Positions 12,150 to 24,599 of a stretch of 64,000 nt of DNA are shown in pieces. The position numbers were made by a program, and so were the translations under genes. The stretch spans positions 114,136 through 178,135 of the forward strand of contig QRFJ01003314.1 of the NCBI GenBank assembly GCA_006176705.1, read 5' to 3'. Source of the DNA: Cocos nucifera (lineage: Eukaryota; Streptophyta; Magnoliopsida; Arecales; Arecaceae). The notes below the pieces were generated by a model. The model did no database searches, was not told the origin of the DNA, and saw only the letters and a list, made by a program, of their open reading frames with translations. Numbering within the stretch: the stretch's first letter is position 1; the number at the start of each line of letters is the position of its first letter.

Positions 12150-12960
12150 ATGATCCAGGGATAGTCTAAACTATAGGTATCTATGGCACCTAAGGCTAGG
12201 TCATATAGCAGAAGATAGGGTTAACAAATTAGAGAAAATCAGACTATTGAGTTCATTGACTTCTGAGTCATATCCGATTTGTGAATCATGTCTTCATCGC
12301 AAAATGACCAAACTCTCTTTTGTAGGACATGGGAAAAGGGCCACGGATCTACTTGCCCTAGTATATACTGATGTATGCAGCCCATTTGATGTGTCGGCCA
12401 GAGCCAACTTTGATAACTTCATAACCTTTACCAATGATTTATCTCAGTATGGATACGTGTATCTTATGAGACACAAGTCTAAAGCTTTTGAAAAGTTTAA
12501 AGAATTTAGACATGAAGTCGAAAAGTAAACTAAAAAACCCATTAAGGTTCTTCGATCAGATCGAGGAAGTGAATATCTTAGTTGAAAATTTCTAGACTAT
12601 CTCAAGCAAAATGGCATAGTCTCTCAATGGACTCCACATAGAATACCTTAACTGAATGGGGATTTAGAACAGAGAAACCAAATCTTATTAGATATGGTTC
12701 GATCCATGATGAGCTTCATAGACCTTTCTAATTTTTTTTACGGACATAGTCTGTTAACTACTATATAATTACTAAATAGGTTTCCTTTAAAACTGTTCCT
12801 ACTACACCGTATGAGATAGGGCATGGTAAGAAACCAAGTCTGAGTCATCTTAGAATTTAGGATTGTCCGGCTCATGTCAAAAGACAACAAGCGGATAAGT
12901 TAGAATATAGGTCCTTTAGAGCTTGATTCAGTGGATATCCTAAAGAATCATTATGATATT
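12150..12960 (+). pseudogene. Copia A integrase, multiple stops
   Basis: The GAG-pre-integrase segment gives WHLRLGH and the CESCLHRKMTK cysteines, i.e. the HHCC zinc finger. Frame 12247-12528 contains the first catalytic Asp (YTDVCSPF). A TAA at 12526-12528 interrupts before KPIKVLRSDRGSEY, which carries the second Asp; further stops follow in the core and C-terminal region. It is non-functional. Confidence 0.85.
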
Positions 12961-13102
12961 ATTTTATATTTTAGAAGATCATAATGTGATTGTGAGTCGG
13001 CATGCCATTCTTTTTGAAAAATAGTTTATTCAAGATAGCGGCATTGGAAAGCAAATCAAGCTAGAGGAGAAAGTCTCCCAAGAGCAATGAGCTAAGGACC
13101 CC

Positions 13103-14010
13103 ATGGAACCAAATCAGGTTGAGCCAATACAATCACTACCTCCTCCACCTCGTAGATTGGAAAGAATTTCTCATCCCCCTGAGAGATACTTAGGTACTAT
13201 TTCAGAGAAAGTAGAGAAAATGTTCCTCGTAGGTAATGGGATTCATGGTGATCCCAAAATCTATGATAAAGTGATATCGAATATCAACTCCGAAAAAAGG
13301 TTAGAGGCAATGAAGTCAAAAATTGACTCGATGCACTCAAACCAAGTTTGGACCTTAGTAGATCCACCAGAAGGTATAGTATCTATTGGGTGTAAATAGA
13401 TCTATAAGAGAAAGATTGGTGCAGATGGAAATGTAGAGGCATTCAAAGCTAGATTAGTGGCAAAAGGTTATAGTCAATGCGAAGGCATTGACTATCAGGA
13501 TATCTTTTCATCAGTAGCTATGCTAAAATCCATCCACACATTGTTTGCTATTACAGCCTATTTCGATTATGAAATATGGCAAATGGATGTGAAAATAATG
13601 TTCTTAAATAGATACCTGGAGGAAGATATCTATATGGAACGGTCGCTAGGTTTCACATCCAGTGATGCTGATCATAAAGTATGCAAGTTGCAAAGGTCCA
13701 TATATGGACTTAAGCAAGCATCTCGGAGCTGGAATACTCATTGTAATGATGTGACCAAATTATTTGATTTCATCAAAAATGAGGAGGAACCATGTATTTT
13801 CAAAAAGGTCAATGGGAGCGCTATTATCTTCCGCATACTGTACGTGGATGATATCCTCCTTATTAGAAATGATATTCTCATATTGACCATAGTCAAAATA
13901 TGGTTATCTAAAGAATTCTGCATGAAAGACCTAGGAGAAGCATCCTTCATTCTAGGAATCAATGTCTGTAGAGATAGACCGAATAGGATGCTAGGTCTTT
14001 CATAGAAGAT
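13103..14010 (+). pseudogene. Copia A reverse transcriptase
   Basis: Frames 13103-13399 and 13457-14005 are one RT. The TAG at 13397-13399 replaces the Trp codon in GCKWI. The fingers motif LVAKGYSQ, the palm DVK, YGLKQASRSW and the catalytic YVDD (LYVDDILLI) are present. The expected Asn of LNG is changed (FLNRYLEED). A stop after MLGLS (14003) ends the frame. Apart from the stops, the RT core is well preserved. Confidence 0.88.
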
Positions 14011-14133
14011 GTACATAAAGAAAGTGTTAAAGAGGTTTACCTTGGAAACTCCAAAATGTGATTAGTACCCTTCAGACATGGCATTCATCTCTCCAAGAAA
14101 ATATATTCCAACACACCAAAGGAGATTGAATGC

Positions 14134-14763
14134 ATGAGCAAGATCCCTTATGCTTCAGCAATTGGGAGTCTCATGTATGCCATGTTATGTACACGATCTG
14201 ATATAGCCCATGCTGTGAGTGTCATGAGCATATATCAGTCAAATCTAGGTGAAGAACACTGGACTTCTATGAAATGTATCCTTAAGTACTTGAGAAGAAC
14301 TAAGGATATGTTATTGATTTTTGGTAATGAAGAACTCCAAGTCTGGAGGTATACAGACTCAGATTTTATGTTCGATATAGATGATCGAAAGTTGATATCT
14401 AAGAGTCTAATTGTATGTAATGGTGGTATTGTTAGTTGGAAGAGTTCTAAGCAGATAGTGATAGCAGATTCCACCATGGGAGCAAAATACATCACTATAT
14501 CAGAAACTACAAAGGAGGCATTCTGGTATAAGAAATTTGCTATAGAAGTTGGAGTGATGCCATCGGATGCCATTCCTCTATACTGCAACAACAATGGCTC
14601 CATAGCCCTTGCTAAGGAGCCAAGGTCTCATCAGAAATTCAAGCACATCAAGCAGCGATATCGCCTCATCCACGATTACCTCAAGAAAGGTTATGTTGAG
14701 GTCAAGAGAGTCGACTTCGCATACAATGTGGTAGACCCACTCATAAAGCCATTGGACCGGTAG
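14134..14763 (+). pseudogene. Copia A RNase H
   Basis: A 209-codon open stretch. It starts at MSKIPYASAIGSLMYAM in the RT-RH connection and runs through RNase H: YTDSDF (family YTDADW) holds the first Asp, GAKYITISETTKEAFW holds the position where the family has E-A-E-Y (first Glu changed to Gly-Ala), and DNNG appears as NNNG. It ends at PLDR before TAG. Several catalytic positions are therefore altered. The polypurine-like tract before the LTR is weak (AAGTTGGAGT). Confidence 0.85.
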
Positions 14764-16277
14764 AAGATCGAAATCCACCTTGAGAAGATGGGACTTAATT
14801 TGTAGCCAATTGGCTTTAGGTCAAGTTGGAGTTTATTAGAGATATGTGCCCTAGAAGCCAGAATTGGCTGACACTTGTAATACACATCTAAGAACAAAAT
14901 TATAATTTTGATTATAAATAATAAAATAAATTATTTTCTATCATAATGTATATTTGAAAGTGTCTGTGATACATCCCTTGAGTTAATGGTAATGATAGAT
15001 CATATTTTCAAGAGTTGAAAATTTAAGACATAAATTTTCATTATTAACTCATAAAATTCTCTGACCGTAGGATCATCATGGATGGTGATTGATCCGTAAG
15101 GTTGGTGTATGATCACTTCTTTAGAGTAGATGAGTCTTGAATTTATGGTGTAGAGACACTGGAGTGAGAGTATAGGTACTCATTAGAGAATGAGGGCACT
15201 AAGCATGATCATCTCGAGCAGTCATGAGAAAGTCTACCTTCTTATCAATGATTGGCTCGAAGCTATAGTGGTGTGTCTAGTTCTTTGACCTAAGGTGCAT
15301 CGGCAGTTCACCTTGAGGGTGTTACAGTTTGACTACACCAAAACTCGATTTACTAGCTATTTAGAATCCTGACGTGTATGTTGGCTATAGTATGTTCATT
15401 GTAGGAATTGGATTGCACCAATAGAGGATCTATCTACCTCGGTAGATGAGCAGCAATCCTATAATGATCATGAGAATCAAGTCCATAAGCCCATGGCCAT
15501 GGCAAGGTGAAATAATATAAAGAGTTTCTATTAGGATTTTTCACATTGGACTTGAATCGAATGATTAATTCATATGACAAAAATTAAGATTTGACGAGAT
15601 CACCTTAACCCTAATCCGATCAGGACTCAAGATAGAGGAACTTAATCACATAGATAACTGCACCAAGAGATTTATTTTCAGTTCTGATGGGTTGCCACCA
15701 TATGCTGCTAGGTGTCACTGGTGGATTTTGGGAGCAATTAGAATTATTTGGATGATCGATCACACTAGTTGTCTAAATTAGAAAAGTTCTAATCCATCGA
15801 AGGTATTTCGATGATGTCGATGATAGAGATCACGATGTATCCCATTACCATACGGAACTGAACCTAACTAGATCACACAAATAAGGATTTGGATCTGGAT
15901 ATCATCAATTGGACTAACCTAGTTCAATTTATTTGAATAAGATTCAATTAGGTTTAAGAAAATCATGCTAGCACACGATTGAATCTAATGTTTTCCTTCA
16001 ACAATCATTAAAGCTTGTCTCGACTGAGCCAAATATGTTTGAGCTCACTCAGAAATCTTTACTTGGTCTGACTGGAGCTTGTTCAGGTCAGAAAAGGGTT
16101 GTCTTAATTTATAAGATAAATTTGAGACAACACCTATCATTTTTCGTCACCTGCTAAATCTAGTCTTTTGACTTTGGTCAAATATTGACCTTTGACACTT
16201 TGACATCTGCCCATGTGTCATGCACCCATAGAAGAGAACATGAGGCTTTGTCCTCCTGCTAAAAAGTAGAAAGGGAG

Positions 16278-16307
16278 GGGGCGCATGCCTAAGGACGCGT
16301 GCGCCCC
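16278..16307 (+). repeat. GC-rich inverted repeat in copia A LTR
   Basis: GGGGCGCATGC and GCGTGCGCCCC are complementary except for one G-T pair, with an 8-base loop. Lies about 240 bp upstream of the TATA box. Confidence 0.8.
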
Positions 16308-16319
16308 ATGAGGATCACG

Positions 16320-16349
16320 CCTGGAGTCCCATACAAATGGGACTCCAGG
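16320..16349 (+). repeat. Perfect 13-bp hairpin in copia A LTR
   Basis: CCTGGAGTCCCAT and ATGGGACTCCAGG are exact complements around a 4-base loop (ACAA). Only 12 bases separate it from the preceding hairpin. Confidence 0.9.
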
Positions 16350-16543
16350 TTGCTTCAAGCTTTCAACTTGGGTGGCGCCAAAGAGTCTTCTTTGACCAGT
16401 CTTGGTGCCACTTAAGGAGATTTATGAGGGATTCTAATCTGATTAGATCAGATGATGTCATCCCATCAATCAGATTTAGATTTGATTGCATAAAGAGCCA
16501 TGATTGGTCGGGATGATGTGGCATTGCATGGCGCAGCAGGGTC

Positions 16544-16552
16544 TATATAAAT
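16544..16552 (+). promoter_or_regulatory. TATA box of copia A LTR
   Basis: TATATAAAT, following CAGGGTC, about two thirds into the LTR, where the U3/R boundary of long Angela LTRs is expected. Confidence 0.6.
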
Positions 16553-17119
16553 CCTATCTGCACCTAGGATTTATAGGTTCTACCCTTTGCCCATGCCACA
16601 AAGCTTCTATTCCTCCCTCTCCATGCCACCTTTAGGTCCTCTCTCTCCTATCCACATCCAAGAGTTTTTAGGCACAAGTTTGGTGCAATTCGAGCAAGAG
16701 AAAGGCAATAGAAAAGGAAGAAGGCAGCACTACTGCAAGAGACAACGGTTGATCTTCAAAAGCCATTTTGAAGACCTTCAAGATCAAATCCAGATCTATT
16801 TTTTAGAGGATAGATTGAAAAGGAGAAGACCTCCAGATCCTGCTCGAGTGGATACCGATAGAGGCTAGTTGCTTACGTGGCTACATTCAGAACCTCAGGC
16901 AAACAACAGGATCATGACAGGATAATAGGATTATTTATAATAAGGTACAATTAAATTAGAATTAATTTAATTTAATTTAATATATTTTATTAGATTGATA
17001 AATTAGATCTGAAGAGTCTCAGATCTGATTTGGATCTAAGAGAAAAAAATTTTGAAATATCCCTTTTGATCCAATCAGATATGAATGAATCTGACCTAGG
17101 AAATAGGGTTTTCCCTTCA

Positions 17120-17929
17120 GAAATTGTGCTAAAGAGGTTCAGCATGGAGAATTCCAAAAAGTCCTATCTCCCGATAGGCCAAAAAATTTTTCTCTCTAAG
17201 AAGGATTGTCCAAAAACTCCTGAAGAGAGAGAGTGTATGAGTAGAATTTCATATGCTTGGGTAGTGGAGTCTATTATGTATGCAATGACATGTACGAAAT
17301 CAGACATGGCATACTCACTAGGAGTAGTGAGTAGGCACCAGTCTGATCCTAGAGAAAATCACTAGAAGATGGTTAAAACCATCCTTAAGTATTTAAGAAA
17401 TACTAAGGACCAATGGTTGATTTATGGTGAGTCAGATCTAAAGATTGTGGGGTTTATAGACTCCAGCTTTTAATCTGATCATAATGATAGTAAAAGTATG
17501 TCGGGATATATCTTTACTCTAAATGATGGAGCCATCTACTGAAATAGTTTCAAGCAACATACAGTGGCTGACTTTGTTTGTGAAGCAGAGCACATGACAG
17601 CATCAGATGCAGCAAAGAAAGCTATGTGGCTGAGGAAGTTCATCACCGAGCTCGGAGTAGCACCCTCCTTTGATGGTCCAGTCCTACTTTACTGCGATAG
17701 CATAGGTGCCATAGCTCAATCAAAGGAACCAAAGGCACACCAGCGAACAAAGCACATTCTGTGCCGCTTTCATTTGGTTGGTGAAATCATAGATTATGAT
17801 GACGTCGACCTTCAGAAGATCAACGAAAAGAAGAACCTGGCCGACCCCTTCACTAAAGCCCTGGCAATCAAGGAGTTCAACAACCATAAGTCGAAGATGG
17901 GTATTAGATACTGTGCCGAGTGGCTTTAA
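17120..17929 (+). pseudogene. Copia F RT C-terminus and RNase H
   Basis: Begins in the middle of the RT (VLKRFSMENSKKSYLPIGQ), where copia A inserted. Frame to 17365, then a TAG in place of Trp (NH-stop-KM); another stop follows SSF and a TGA replaces Trp in AIYW. The last frame, 17564-17929, is clean: AEHMTASDAAKKAMWLRKF keeps an acidic residue of RNase H, YCDSIGAIA keeps the DN/DS motif, and the protein end (GIRYCAEWL) is shared with copia E. Trp-to-stop changes dominate the damage. Confidence 0.87.
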
Positions 17930-17942
17930 GATAAGTGGGAGT

Positions 17943-20432
17943 TATTGAAAATTATATTCCAAAGCCAATCATCAGCCTATTGATGGTTGAGATATTATAA
18001 TTAATTTATTAATTAATAAAAAAAAATTTGGCATCTTTTTTCATCATAAGTTTACATCTTCTAATGAACTTCATTATTGCGATGATGTTCTTAGGACTAT
18101 TTACTTTCGATAAAGAGAGTATTTATCGATTAGTCCTTAAATTTATTCATGACCAAATAATAGACTGTTAATTAGGATAACAGCATCTATCGAGCATAGG
18201 TCATTATATGCCATATAGGTTGGTTGTTTTCTGAACCAAGGTGTGTCGAGACACTAGTATGGCATATAGGTGAGATGTAAGAGTACATCGTCATTGAACG
18301 TGACCAACTCCAGAGCATTCTACTATCGAGAATGTCTCTGATGGGATATAGGTATAAGTATTCCTTAGATCTGAGATAACCTCAGTGACTTGCAAGCAAC
18401 TCATTGTGCTTTGGTACTAAACTAATTGAATTTCTAATTCAGCAATGAAAGGCTTCTGGGCATAGTCAAGTACCTGCAAAGTCAGAGTGTGATCAAGATG
18501 GAATTAACCACTCCAAGAGTTGGAGAAGAATGTATCACTGTATTTTAATATAGCAAAACCTTGGTGAGGATAATTCATTAGATGGATTTGATATTATGAA
18601 ATATAATGTGGACAATCTGATCAAAGTTGACAGTTGAACTCTGAGGTGTTTAATGAGCATTATGGTCAAGAGGATGAATAATATGAAAACTATATCCGCA
18701 TGGGTCCTACGGATGGTGTTCTATACCTTCGACCTATCCGACCATCGGGTATCATTGCTCGATGGTCACTTTGATTGATATAAAAATTTATTCCTATGGT
18801 ACCAGCTTAGGTTCGAACCTATGAGGTCATATACATTAGAGCTTACGATCTGATTGAATGGTTGATCAACGATTAAGAATCATTCTAGGGTTAAACAATC
18901 AATACGATTGGTGTTTAACCTAGTGCAAGTGTTGTAGGAGGATCGATTAGCAATTAGATTGCTAATTAGATTAATTTGAGTAAGCCAATATGCTGAGATT
19001 ATGTCTAATTAAATATGATTTAATTAGATTTAGTTTGGGCTTGATTGGATCAAGTTCAATTGGTTTATTGGAAAAGCCAAGTGCAAGGAAGAACTAGTCC
19101 TAATCTAACTAGGACTCGGATTAATCCAATTTTCTAATTTAATTAAAAAATAAATTAGAATTAAATATAATTTAATATGATTTAATTAAATTCTTAAAAA
19201 GGTTAGGACCTTATTTAATTGGGTTGATTTAATCTTGATTTTATTTGGCTAAAAGATCTTGTTTGACCAAGTCAAAATAGTAGTCCTAATGTGACTAGGA
19301 CTCCCTATCTCCTTGTGCCACCTTGGTCCAAATGCCCTCCATACCTATTTTTTAGGTATTTTTCATAGAAAATCTCTTTCTTCCTAATTTTCATGCCTCC
19401 TCTCTCCCTCTATGTCATATTTGGAAGTTAAGTGGAAGACCAAGTTAAAGGAGGAATTGGTTTTGCTTAGGATTCTATGAGATAGAATCCTTATTGACCA
19501 AAACATCTTTCCATGAGTGACACCCCCTCTTTTAATTAATTCTTCTTTTATTCTATGAAAATAATCTTCTTTTTTGTGCACTCTCCCTTGCTGGTCCATG
19601 CCAAAAATTATGGAGGAGGCGCCCAAGAGTTGGGCGCCCCAACAACTTTCCATGTTTGGATATTCCAAGTCTAGGAATTTAATCTAACTTGGACTCTTCC
19701 TTTTTTCTATTTATTGAACAAATTTTGTTCTAATTTTTTTGTAGAATATAGAGCTTGGGAGAGGTTTGGGGTGTGCAAAAATTATAGGAAGAGAGTCCTT
19801 GGGCATTGGGGTTCCATAGGCACCAAACTAGTTGTCTAGGTGAGAGAAAAGAGAAGAAGAAGAGGATCTTCTTCTAGGACTATTTTATTTTCAATCTCTC
19901 CTCCTTTCTTTTGAGTTTTTTTGAGAGAGTTTCATATCAGAAAACTCTCATCTTCTTTCTCATATTTTGGAGAGTCTAAATTTTGAAGAAGGGAGCATCG
20001 GATTGACCGTCGAAGAAGAATCAACATAGTACTAGCATGCTGTGCTGATTTTCTGCATCAAACTTTAGATCAGAGATCGTAGGCTCGTGTGGATGACTCC
20101 TAGAGGTCGGACGTGTGTGCGGCTTGTGACTTTATCCTCAAGCCTAGATCATTAAGTTAGAATGTCTAAATTTGCTCAGGTAATAGATCTGATCTATAAA
20201 CTTCATACCTGCATTTGATGTACTGTGGATCCAGGTTGATTTGATTAACCTTTTTCTTTCTTATTTGATTTTAATTTTTGATTTAATATGATACCTTAAT
20301 CATATAATAGATCTGAGATCTAGATAGTTAAATAGTTATTTAAATAAATTTTAGATTTATTTAAGTCTTTCACTGTAAGATCTTGAAAATGCTTCAAGAT
20401 CTACCTATGAAACTTTAGATCTAGTTCTTTCA
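17943..20432 (+). repeat. 3' LTR of copia F
   Basis: 2490 bp, collinear over its whole length with the two copia E LTRs (39252-41738, 47637-50128). It starts TATTGAAAATTATATTCC (TG to TA) and ends CTAGTTCTTTCA. It contains a perfect 9-bp hairpin (19618-19638). Confidence 0.88.
19618..19638 (+). repeat. Perfect 9-bp hairpin in copia F LTR
   Basis: GGCGCCCAA and TTGGGCGCC are exact complements around GAG. The matching sites in copia E (40923-40941 and 49312-49330) keep the same arms with one or two transitions. Confidence 0.88.
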
Positions 20433-20722
20433 ACACACAATAGGAGTTTCTACCTGATCTGATGGCTGACCAAGAGTCCCAATGGTATGAGACTCTCTGG
20501 TCAAGAGTTCTACTAGATTGGAACTCTACCTTTGTGGGTTCCACTAGATTGAGACTTAGAGTCCTACCTATCTGGGACTCTCTGATCAAGAGTCTCACTA
20601 GTTTGAGACTCTATGATCATGAGTTTCATTCATTTGGGACACTAGGTTTAAGAGTCCCATTGGTTTGAGACTCTTCAAGAGTTTCATGTTGATAGAACTC
20701 TATTGCCCAAACATCCATCTAT
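20433..20722 (+). repeat. 31-bp hairpin minisatellite, part of G LTR (left piece)
   Basis: Tandem units starting near 20473, 20504, 20535, 20558, 20589, 20620, 20651 and 20678. Each unit is an inverted repeat AGAGTC-12-GACTCT-like, most followed by a 7-base linker such as CTGGTCA. The same array is in inverted orientation at 30024-30373. The flanking ATCTGATGGCT near 20457 also matches G', which shows that this is LTR sequence interrupted by copia F on the left and copia H on the right. Confidence 0.85.
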
Positions 20723-21334
20723 TGAGAATATGCACTCTTCCCACACGGATCGGTGTGGCCACTGGTGATTAGCCAAGCAATAAGAAAGTACTTCTTAGAG
20801 ATTTCTGTGGAAGCACGATCAAATAAATCAAGAAATAGTGTAGAAGAGAAGAAGAGATATCCAAGAGAAAAGAGCTTTTTATTCAGCATATTTCAGCATA
20901 CTTACAACCTTGACCTGTTTCCAGTATATATACTTTACAAAAGATAAAGCCCAAGCTCATAAAAAAACTCCCCAAATCCAAACAATCCATGTACACAAAA
21001 TAATAACCCACGAAAATTAAGCTGGCCCAGTTTCAGACTGAGCCGGCTAACCTGTGACTGGGTTGGCTTAGTCCCAAACTGAGCTGACCCAGTTGTGTAT
21101 TATGCCAACAGTCCAAAAATACTGCTTTCTATCTGAATTTTCCTCTGAGAACTAGCCGACCCAATCCTATACTAAGCCGACCCAGTTTTCAACTGAGCCG
21201 GCTCAGTCTCAAAGTGAGCCGGCCAGTTTCTGAACTTTACTATTAAGATTATTCTTCTTCTAGCTCGCATGCATCTTCCCATGACCTATCTTCTTTTGTT
21301 TTCAAGACTTGGGAGTGCCACTTCTGAGCTCACA
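20723..21334 (-). repeat. 3' LTR of copia H
   Basis: 612 bp. The plus strand runs TGAGAATATGC to GAGCTCACA, so on the coding strand it starts TGTGAGCTC. Tandem GAGCCGGCTCAGT-type units (20990-21235) are mostly intact here, including CCGG sites. A TATA-like TATATAC lies at about 20924-20932. Confidence 0.9.
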
Positions 21335-22186
21335 TTCTCCACCTTGGTGCTTCCAAGTTCTTGTGAACTCATCTCATCTCAACAGACCCATCCATACCAT
21401 AGATCTCTAGGGAGTACCACCGTGAGTGCATCAGACTAATTCTCCTTGGTATGGACCTTCATCAGTTCCACTTTACCTTCCTCCACTAGCTCTCTAATCT
21501 TGTGGTACCTCATGTCTATATGCTTGGTGCACGCATGATAGACTGGGTTCTGTGCCAATAATAGAGCACTCTAACTATCGCTAAATAGTATAACCTTGCT
21601 CTGCTCCATCCCCAACTCATCAATCAGGCTCCTAAGTCAAAGGGCTTGCTTTGCAACCTCCATCATCCCAATGTACTCGACCTCTGTGGTAGACAAGGCC
21701 GTGATTGGCTGAAGGGTTGATCTCCAAGACACCGATCCACCATATACACAGAAGAGGTATCCAGTAGTAGACCTCCTTTTATCAAGATCACCAGCATAAT
21801 TTGCATTAACAAATCCTTCTAGAGGACCTGAACCCGACTACCAACCAAACACCAAACCATAATCCCTTGTTCCATGCAGATATCTTAATATCCATTTCAA
21901 TGCTTTCCAATGTTCCTTCCCAGGGTTAGCCATACTAACCATGCTCACAGCATGTGCTGTATCTAGTCTACAGCACTCCATAGTGTACATCACACTGCCT
22001 ACAATATTTGCATAAGAAACTCATTCTATGTACTCTCTCTCCTCTTCTGACTGAGGGCACTATAACTTGGAGAGAGATATATGACTCGACAATGGCATCT
22101 CTAAAGGTTTGGCCTTCTCCATCCCAAACATCTCCAAAACCTTTTGGACATACTTTTCTTGTGACAAATGGAGCACTCCTTTGGAC
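21335..22186 (-). pseudogene. Copia H RNase H
   Basis: Fragmentary frames with NPVYHACTKHIDMRYHKIRELVEEGKVEL-like content, the standard copia RNase H end (family T-K-H-I-D-x-R-x-H). Family motifs around AEYI and the SDS/DN residue can be followed, but frames are broken and a stop follows the Ser of FSDS. The end abuts a purine-rich tract (AAGGTGGAGAA, minus strand) next to the LTR. Confidence 0.75.
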
Positions 22187-23017
22187 CTATCTCTGCAAAT
22201 CTCCAATCCAAAGATTTTCTCCTGGACCCAAATCATTCATCTCAAATTTAGATGATAATGCTCTTTTCAAACTATTCATAGCATCCATGCTTTTACTATC
22301 TATGAGCATATCATCTACATACAATAATAGGTACAGAGCATCCTCCTCATCTACATCCTTGACGTAGATACAACAATCATGTTCACATCTGCTGAAACCC
22401 AGGCTCAAGACAAAGCTATCAAACCTTCGATACCACTGACGAGGGGATTGTTTAAAGCCATACAAAGACTTCTTGAGTAAACATACCTTTTCTTCCTATC
22501 CCATCTCCATGAAACCATCTGATTGCTTCATGTAGATTCTTTCCTCCAAAGTCCCATGAAGGAAGGCCATCTTCACATCCATCTATTCCAATTCCATGTT
22601 ATGCTGTGCCACCAGTGACAGCAAAACTCGAATAGATGTATGACACACCACAGGAGATAAAATTTCTATGTAGTCAATTCTTTTTCTTTGTGAGTATCCC
22701 TTTGCTACCAGCCTTATGTAGAATTTGACTCCACCTTGTTCTGAAGGTGCTTCTTTATTTGTGAACATCCACATTGAGCTAATAGGTCGAGCTCCCTCTG
22801 GAAGATCCACCAACTACCATGTCTGATTCTTCTCAAGTGACTTCATCTCCTCCATCATAGCCTGCATCAATGAATCATGATCCTCACTTTCCATGGCCTC
22901 TGCATAATTCTCTAGATCTCCATTAGCAGTAATGAGTGCATAGGAGATAACCTCATCAATGCCATATCTGATCGATCTTCTAATAGTATACTGGGGCTTG
23001 TACAAAGCCACTCCCAT
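22187..23017 (-). pseudogene. Copia H reverse transcriptase
   Basis: Frames 23017-22814, 22813-22583 and 22465-22187. Motifs visible are LVAKGYSQRKRIDY, then (after a stop where Gln or Trp is expected) MDVKMAFLHGTLEERIY, then YGFKQSPRQWYRRFD and the catalytic LLYVDDMLI. The catalytic YVDD is intact, but stops separate the fingers from the palm. Confidence 0.87.
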
Positions 23018-23301
23018 TGGTACATCTCTGTCAGTTGTCTATGGCTGCTCCTACACATCTGTCTGAACTGTCAGTCTTTCATGCTGATTTTAAATCTAAG
23101 ATAGTACTTTTCTGCCCAGCTCCACCTAAGCAGGAACACTCCTGTAAGTGGATGTAACCTACATGCCATCATTCTTTGACTGGCCATTGCTGTTCACCTT
23201 TGTTTCTTCAGTTTCATTTATCCCAGACCTCCTCAAGATGCTCTTCTCATCAAAGATAACATCCCTGCTGATCACTAACTTCTGTGCTTGAGAGTCCCAC
23301 A

Positions 23302-24560
23302 TTAGGTACCCCTAAATCCTTGTGGATACCCTATGAATGTCATCTTTTGAGATTTCGAATTCAATTTGCTCCTCTTGGTTGCCTCCACATGTGCATAGGC
23401 TGTGTAGCCGACGACTTTTAGGTGGCCATGCTCCACCTTCTTTCCACTCCAAATCTCTTTTAGAATGCATTCATTCAGCTTATAATGAGGGGACCTATTC
23501 ACAAGAAAATAAGAAAAAGTTAGAGCATCACCCTAAAAGGACTTTGGGAGTGATGTCTGCAGCCTCAAACTCCATGCCTTCTCGCTTAGTGTTTGGTTTA
23601 TCCTCTCCACGACACCATTCTGTTGGGGAGTTATCCTCACTGTGTAATGGTATTTGATGTTATTTTTCTCATTGTACCTCCTGAACTACAGGCTAGTATA
23701 CTCTCCTCCATTGTCCGACCTCAGATACTTTACCTATCTTCCTAACTCCTCTACTTTAGCTCTCTAGGCTCTGAATTGGACAAACAATTCTAATTTTTCT
23801 CTGATCAGATAAACCCACACCTTCCTTGAGAAATTATCAATGAAAGTAATAAAGTATTTTACCCCACCACTAGCTGATACAAGAGCTGGTCCCCACACAT
23901 CCGAGTGCACTAAATCCAACACTCCCTCGCTGTGCTTGGTACCTCTAGCAAACTTTATCCTATGCTTTTTGCCAAAGATACATGGCTCATAAAGATCTAT
24001 GCCCTCCTTCTTCAGGGCTGGGATCATACCTCTTCTGCTTAGTTCTGTGAGCCCATGGTTACTCATATGACCCATCCGATAGTACCACAGTCGATATAAA
24101 ATTTGCTCCTCCTGTGCCACTGCTAGCACCTCTGCACTATCATTTACCACTAAGCCTTCCATTCTATAAAGATTGTTGCTCAGTCTTCTACCTCTCATCA
24201 CCACCAAAGCTTCCTTGAAAATTTTCAAACATTCACTCCCAGCCTGGCTACTAAAAGCATAACCCTGCTCCTCAAAGTAATCCAAAGAAATCAAATTCTT
24301 TTTCAACTTTGGTACATGCCTGATATTTGATAATGTACGAATGATCCCATCATACATCCCCACCCTAATAGAGCCAATTCCAACTACTTTGCATGGATGA
24401 TCATCTCCAAGGCTGACACTTCCACCATCGACCTTCTGGTAGGTAGCAAACCACTTCCGATGAGAAGTATAGTGGTGCAAGCATTTTGAATCTAATATCT
24501 ACATAGTATCGCACTCTGTGGATCCATTTGATACAACTAGCAGATCTTCTCCACTGCTCA
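23302..24560 (-). pseudogene. Copia H protease and integrase
   Basis: Near 24500 the protease site reads ILDSKC where the family has ILDSGC, so the active-site Gly is lost. Frame 24480-23764 (238 codons) carries the rest of the protease, the GAG-pre-integrase zinc finger (YRMGHMS, CIFGKKHR with one Cys lost) and the integrase core start (DLVHSDVWGPA with the first Asp; FIDNFSRKVWVY). Frame 23502-23302 is the integrase C-terminus (TAYAHVEATKRSKL, FIGYPQGFRG). Confidence 0.87.
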
Positions 24561-24599
24561 TAGAAGCTGTATAATCTCCCTTGCTGGCCTTTCTTTTTT

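Larger units (their letters stand above)
11258..17119 (+). mobile_element. Copia A, Angela-like Ty1/copia element, 3' part
   Basis: Gag-PR-IN-RT-RH order marks Ty1/copia. The 5' LTR and gag start lie left of the window, beyond Athila-1, which inserted in this gag. The long LTR (about 2.3 kb) starting near TATTAGAGATATGTGCCC resembles the BARE-1/Angela type; this assignment is inferred. Downstream, copia F RT sequence resumes exactly at 17120, so copia A inserted in copia F; GAAAT at 17120-17124 is the candidate target duplication. Many in-frame stops make it non-autonomous. Confidence 0.9.
14834..17119 (+). repeat. 3' LTR of copia A
   Basis: About 2286 bp from TATTAGAG (TG mutated to TA) to CCCTTCA. 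The same LTR is found reversed and split at 37487-39251 and 50129-50635. It contains a TATA box (16544), two strong inverted repeats (16278-16349) and a short chance frame after the TATA box. The coordinate of the 3' edge is set by the resumption of copia F RT at 17120. Confidence 0.87.
17120..20432 (+). mobile_element. Copia F, Angela-like element, 3' part
   Basis: RT end, RNase H and 3' LTR of a copia element from the same family as copia E. The 5' remainder lies left of the window beyond copia A. On the right the LTR end is followed directly by the minisatellite of the G LTR, so F inserted into that LTR; ACACA (20433-20437) is the candidate target duplication. Confidence 0.88.

Noticed and set aside
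16587..16868. 93-codon frame in the copia A LTR
   Set aside because: No family resemblance, lies in R-U5, and has no counterpart frame in the copia C LTR. A short upstream ORF cannot be excluded but is unsupported.
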